Below, in pieces: positions 58,954 to 61,682 of a stretch of 61,682 nucleotides of DNA (the first letter of the stretch is position 1; the number at the start of each line of letters is the position of its first letter). A program made the position numbers and the translations under genes. Below the pieces are notes generated by a model. That model was not told the DNA's origin. It ran no database searches and saw only the letters and a list, made by a program, of their open reading frames with translations. Source of the DNA: Cyanobacterium sp. T60_A2020_053 (GTDB lineage: Bacteria; Cyanobacteriota; Cyanobacteriia; Cyanobacteriales; Cyanobacteriaceae); NCBI GenBank assembly GCA_015272165.1, contig JACYMF010000086.1:1-61682 (forward strand), in the 5' to 3' direction.

Positions 58954-58988
58954 AACCCTTCTTCTTTTAGCAAGAGGAAGGGTTTTTT
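58954..58988 (+). terminator. Intrinsic terminator after aroF
   Basis: Stem AACCCTTC/GAAGGGTT (extended by TTCTTTTAGCAAGAG within the loop) followed by a short T-run. Confidence 0.85.
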
Positions 58989-59065
58989 AAATCAATAAGT
59001 AATGTTTAAGCGAAACTGATATTACTCCTACATTCTGAATGTTACATTCTACATTCCTCCTACTG

Positions 59066-60091
59066 TCAATTATCAATTAAATTATTGACAATAGTTTCAG
59101 TATTTTTTCTCAGCACTTGTTGATAAGTTTCAGCGCCCGTCGCCGATGCCCCCAAACCATCCACATATAAAGGATTAGAAGCGAGTTTAACTCCAGCCTC
59201 CCGCGCCACAGTTTCCATGAGAGTAGGATTAACACTACTTTCCACAAAAATAGTCGGAATATTTAAACGTTGGATTTCCTTGACTAACTCCCCCACGCGC
59301 CGAGAATTAGGAGATTCTTCTGTACTTACCCCAGCTAAAGCAGTATTAGATTTGAGACTATAGGCATTCAAATAATAACCCAAAGCATCATGATTAGTCA
59401 CCAATATTCTTCTTTCTGGTGGAATCTTCTCAATTTCTGTCTTAATCCACTGGTGCAACTCCGTTAACTCAGCAATAATCATATCTTGTTGACTTTGATA
59501 TAACTGTTGTTGATCCGGAAGTAATTTAGCTAATTCTGCACTAATTACCCTCACCATCTCCATACCATTTTCCGCATCATGCCACACATGAGGATCAGGA
59601 AACTCGCCCTTTTCTTCATCATCATGGCTATGCTCATCATCATGGCTATGCCCGTCATCATGGCTATGTCCATGATCATCACTCATCATTAAAGGAGTTG
59701 TCACCGCTTGTTCGTAAACAGCTACGGCAGTAGCGCCCTCCCCCCTAGCGGATACCAGTTGAATCAAACTAGGCTCAAAACCATAGCCACCGTATAAAAT
59801 CAAATCAGCTTCTTGTATGGCACGACGATCATCAGGAGTAACTTGATAAACATGAGGATCAACTCCAGCATCAACCAAACAATTAATATTAACCGTATCT
59901 AAAGCAATTTGCTTCGTCAAATCGCACAAAACATCTGTTGTCACCACCACCGATAAAGATGCCATCTCTTGTTGCTCTGCCACCTCCTCCCTACCTTGAT
60001 TTTCCGTGGTAACATTACCACCACAAGACCATAAACCCAAAGATATTAACCCAGAAAAAAATAAACGCCCTGATACTGTAAACTTAAACAT
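59066..60091 (-). CDS. znuA: Zinc ABC transporter substrate-binding lipoprotein ZnuA
   Basis: A 341-residue cluster A-I binding protein. Signal peptide with lipobox ending LWSC23, then VDPHVYQVTPDDRRAIQEADLILYGG (first metal His), a His/Asp-rich loop (about 145-165, GHSHDDGHSHDDEHSHDD), FPDPHVWHDAENG, TNHDALGYYL and VNPTLMETVAREAG. The charged His loop is characteristic of zinc carriers over manganese ones. Divergent from znuC with a Zur box between. Confidence 0.92.
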   Translation of the reverse strand: MFKFTVSGRLFFSGLISLGLWSCGGNVTTENQGREEVAEQQEMASLSVVVTTDVLCDLTKQIALDTVNINCLVDAGVDPHVYQVTPDDRRAIQEADLILYGGYGFEPSLIQLVSARGEGATAVAVYEQAVTTPLMMSDDHGHSHDDGHSHDDEHSHDDEEKGEFPDPHVWHDAENGMEMVRVISAELAKLLPDQQQLYQSQQDMIIAELTELHQWIKTEIEKIPPERRILVTNHDALGYYLNAYSLKSNTALAGVSTEESPNSRRVGELVKEIQRLNIPTIFVESSVNPTLMETVAREAGVKLASNPLYVDGLGASATGAETYQQVLRKNTETIVNNLIDN

Positions 60092-60121
60092 TAGTGTATA
60101 GTATTATTGTTGCTTTTTATG

Positions 60122-60136
60122 TGATAATGATTATCA
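60122..60136. promoter_or_regulatory. Zur box in the znuA/znuC divergent promoter
   Basis: Perfect 7-1-7 inverted repeat TGATAATGATTATCA, agreeing with the cyanobacterial Zur consensus TGATAATNATTATCA. It lies 31 bases from the znuA start and 11 from znuC, so zinc-loaded Zur would repress both. Confidence 0.88.
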
Positions 60137-60146
60137 TTTTTATTAT

Positions 60147-60860
60147 ATGTTAGAGGTTCAGCAAGTCGCTGTCAACTATCGTGGTTTAGTGGCGGTGGAG
60201 GATATTAGTTTTTCTCTCAAGGCGGGGGAAATTGTCGGCATTATTGGACCGAATGGTGCTGGTAAAAGTTCTCTGATTAAGTCAATTTTGGGGTTAATTC
60301 CCCTCGCGCAAGGAAAAATTACTTTTCAGTCCCAAGCACTATCAAAAAACCTCCACCAAGTGGCTTATGTACCCCAACGGGCGCTGATTGACTGGGATTA
60401 TCCCATTACCGTTGAAGGGGTAGTGATGATGGCGAGAATCCGTCACCGTCGTCTCTTTCACCCTTTATCAAAGCAATCAAAAGAAATAGTAAAAATAGCC
60501 CTAGAAAGGGTAGGAATGTGGGAATTAAGACATCGTCAAATCGGGCAACTATCGGGAGGGCAACAACAGAGAGTATTTTTAGCTCAAGCCTTAGCTCAAG
60601 AAGCGGAATTATTTTTATTTGATGAACCTTTTGCTGGAATTGATAAAAAAACCGAAACCATGATATTTGATGTCTTAGATGATTTAAAACATCAGGGCAA
60701 AACCTTATTAGTGGTAGGACATGAATTAAAAGAAACTTCCCGAAAATATGACCGATTTTTACTGATCAATAAAAGATTAATTGCTAATGGTTCGCGCGCT
60801 GAAGTGATTACCCCTGAAAACTTGCAAAAAGCCTACGGTGATAATGTTATTTTTCTTTAA
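60147..60860 (+). CDS. znuC: Zinc ABC transporter ATP-binding protein ZnuC
   Basis: A 237-residue ATPase: Walker A GPNGAGKSS (about 34), Q-loop and the zinc/manganese-type VAYVPQRALIDWDYPITVEGVV, signature LSGGQQQR, Walker B LFLFDEP, H-loop VVGHEL. The substrate follows from the Zur box and divergent znuA. The expected permease gene znuB is not found downstream in this window, where the next gene is unrelated. Confidence 0.88.
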   Translation: MLEVQQVAVNYRGLVAVEDISFSLKAGEIVGIIGPNGAGKSSLIKSILGLIPLAQGKITFQSQALSKNLHQVAYVPQRALIDWDYPITVEGVVMMARIRHRRLFHPLSKQSKEIVKIALERVGMWELRHRQIGQLSGGQQQRVFLAQALAQEAELFLFDEPFAGIDKKTETMIFDVLDDLKHQGKTLLVVGHELKETSRKYDRFLLINKRLIANGSRAEVITPENLQKAYGDNVIFL

Positions 60861-60956
60861 AAATTTCTTTAGCTAATTCCTCAAAAAAATTTACCCTCAA
60901 TAAATAAACTAATGCTAAGATTTAGGTTGTGTTTTAATAAATCTAAATCCGTAAAA

Positions 60957-61665
60957 ATGAGCAACTTTAAAAAAATAACTTCCCTTAGTTTTTTGATTGG
61001 TGCAAGTTTGGTTCTCTTACCTACTCAGCAATCTTTGGCGGCGAGACTTGACGTTGTGTCCATCACCACAGGTCCATTTACGGATAATGCTGATAGCAGG
61101 AAGCCCAAATATTCATGATGGTTTTGGTATTGCCGCCATTACCAATTTAGGTACGGGTATCAATGATCCCTTAACTTGGGAATTTGGTGAATTAGTTGTA
61201 GTAAGTGGTACAACTTGGGGTAATACTAATTTAAGAAATTCCTCTCAAACTCCTGCCGGTGCGGCTAATAATCCTTACACCGTTCTTAATAATAGCAACG
61301 GTAATTTTGCTAGAACGGCAACGCCTAACAATCAAAATTTTGGTGCTGTGTTGATTACTCTTGATGAGTTAGTTGCTCTTAATACCACAATTTTTGGTTA
61401 TGCTCTGTTTGGCTTTGATGTGGTAGCAGACGGTAGTGGAAATCTAGTTACTGATTGGACGAATGCTACGGCTTATCCCACTGGCACTCAAGCTAGTGGA
61501 CAAAATAATCAAGGTGGTATTGATTTAGTTGCCCTTAATGCAGGGATTGCCAGAAATAATTCTACTGAAGAAATTCCTGAAAATAGATCAGCTTTGCCCA
61601 TTCTTGCTTTTGGTTTATTTGGTTTGACAGCAAAGGTGTTTTCAAATAAAGGGAAAAAAAATTAA
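60957..61665 (+). pseudogene. Secreted PEP-CTERM-like protein, interrupted by a frameshift
   Basis: A signal peptide frame (MSNFKKITSLSFLIGASLVL, cleavage after SLAA) runs to a stop at about 61118. A second frame from about 61085 continues with a Gly/Asn/Thr-rich beta domain (DGFGIAAITNLGTGIND ... GYALFGFDVVADGSGN) and ends in a sorting-signal-like tail (EIPENRSALPILAFGLFGL then basic residues). Deleting one A near 61101 restores one ORF of about 235 codons. The final IPEN plus hydrophobic segment plus Lys tail is a divergent PEP-CTERM signal. Confidence 0.7.
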
Positions 61666-61682
61666 CTTTTTTTAAGTACATT

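Overview
The window is chromosomal DNA from a low-GC, probably unicellular cyanobacterium. The evidence is the flv4-2 flavodiiron operon, a split cyanobacterial ATP synthase operon (atp1-a-c-b'-b-delta-alpha-gamma, without beta/epsilon), NdhS, PAM68 next to ribosomal protein S15, a pdhB-secD-secF block, acyl-ACP synthetase, UPF0182 and a PEP-CTERM-like protein. I saw no exact copy of the usual cyanobacterial HIP1 octamer GCGATCGC. Instead the 7-mer GGGCGCT/AGCGCCC is scattered throughout at very high density. The nearest guess is a relative of Cyanobacterium or Geminocystis, but this is inference.

Layout. 0-4.5 kb: a frameshifted EthD-like gene, an atypical CDF transporter, YccF and RadA. 4.6-8.9 kb (minus strand): flv4, a PsiE-family (Sll0218-like) membrane protein and flv2, with a transposon relic inside the operon. 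9.0-15.7 kb: a run of hairpins ahead of leuC, then small or accessory genes (DUF4258-like, arsR with a TIGR04282-type transferase, a stand-alone ArgRS-like DALR protein, a PD-(D/E)XK protein). 15.8-22.4 kb: the atp operon, ending in a strong intrinsic terminator. 22.5-34 kb: a VapBC pair, an LptD-like barrel, an acidic protein of unknown function, an SLH porin-like protein, Aas, a TPR membrane protein and an Hsp70-like protein. 34.3-38.2 kb: a ~1,295-residue degenerate UvrD-like helicase fused to a very long tryptophan-rich solenoid. 38.3-43 kb: def, pdhB, secD, secF. 43-52 kb: a second PsiE protein, a LapA-like protein, YciI, UPF0182, a second VapBC, an orphan sugar-ABC permease and a 510-residue membrane protein. 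52-61.7 kb: CaxA, tRNA-Leu(UAG), ndhS, a His-rich COG0523 metallochaperone, a TrkA-N protein, rpsO-pam68, aroF, divergent znuA/znuC around a perfect Zur box, and a frameshifted PEP-CTERM-like gene.

Repeats are the most unusual part of the window. At least two non-autonomous transposon families can be reconstructed with target-site duplications. Family A duplicates TA and has GGGTYTGCTGAA ends, so its junctions create TAG stop codons. It abuts several genes, and one copy carries a nested element. Family C has CAGGG ends and a 9-bp duplication. All three copies sit in the apex of GC-rich hairpins of the terminator type. There are also families of perfect intergenic palindromes and heptanucleotide arrays, one of which forms the end of the def coding sequence. 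Functional themes are photosynthetic electron management (Flv2/4, NdhS, PAM68, ATP synthase), zinc handling (Zur box, ZnuA/C, COG0523) and protein export (SecD/F, LptD-like).
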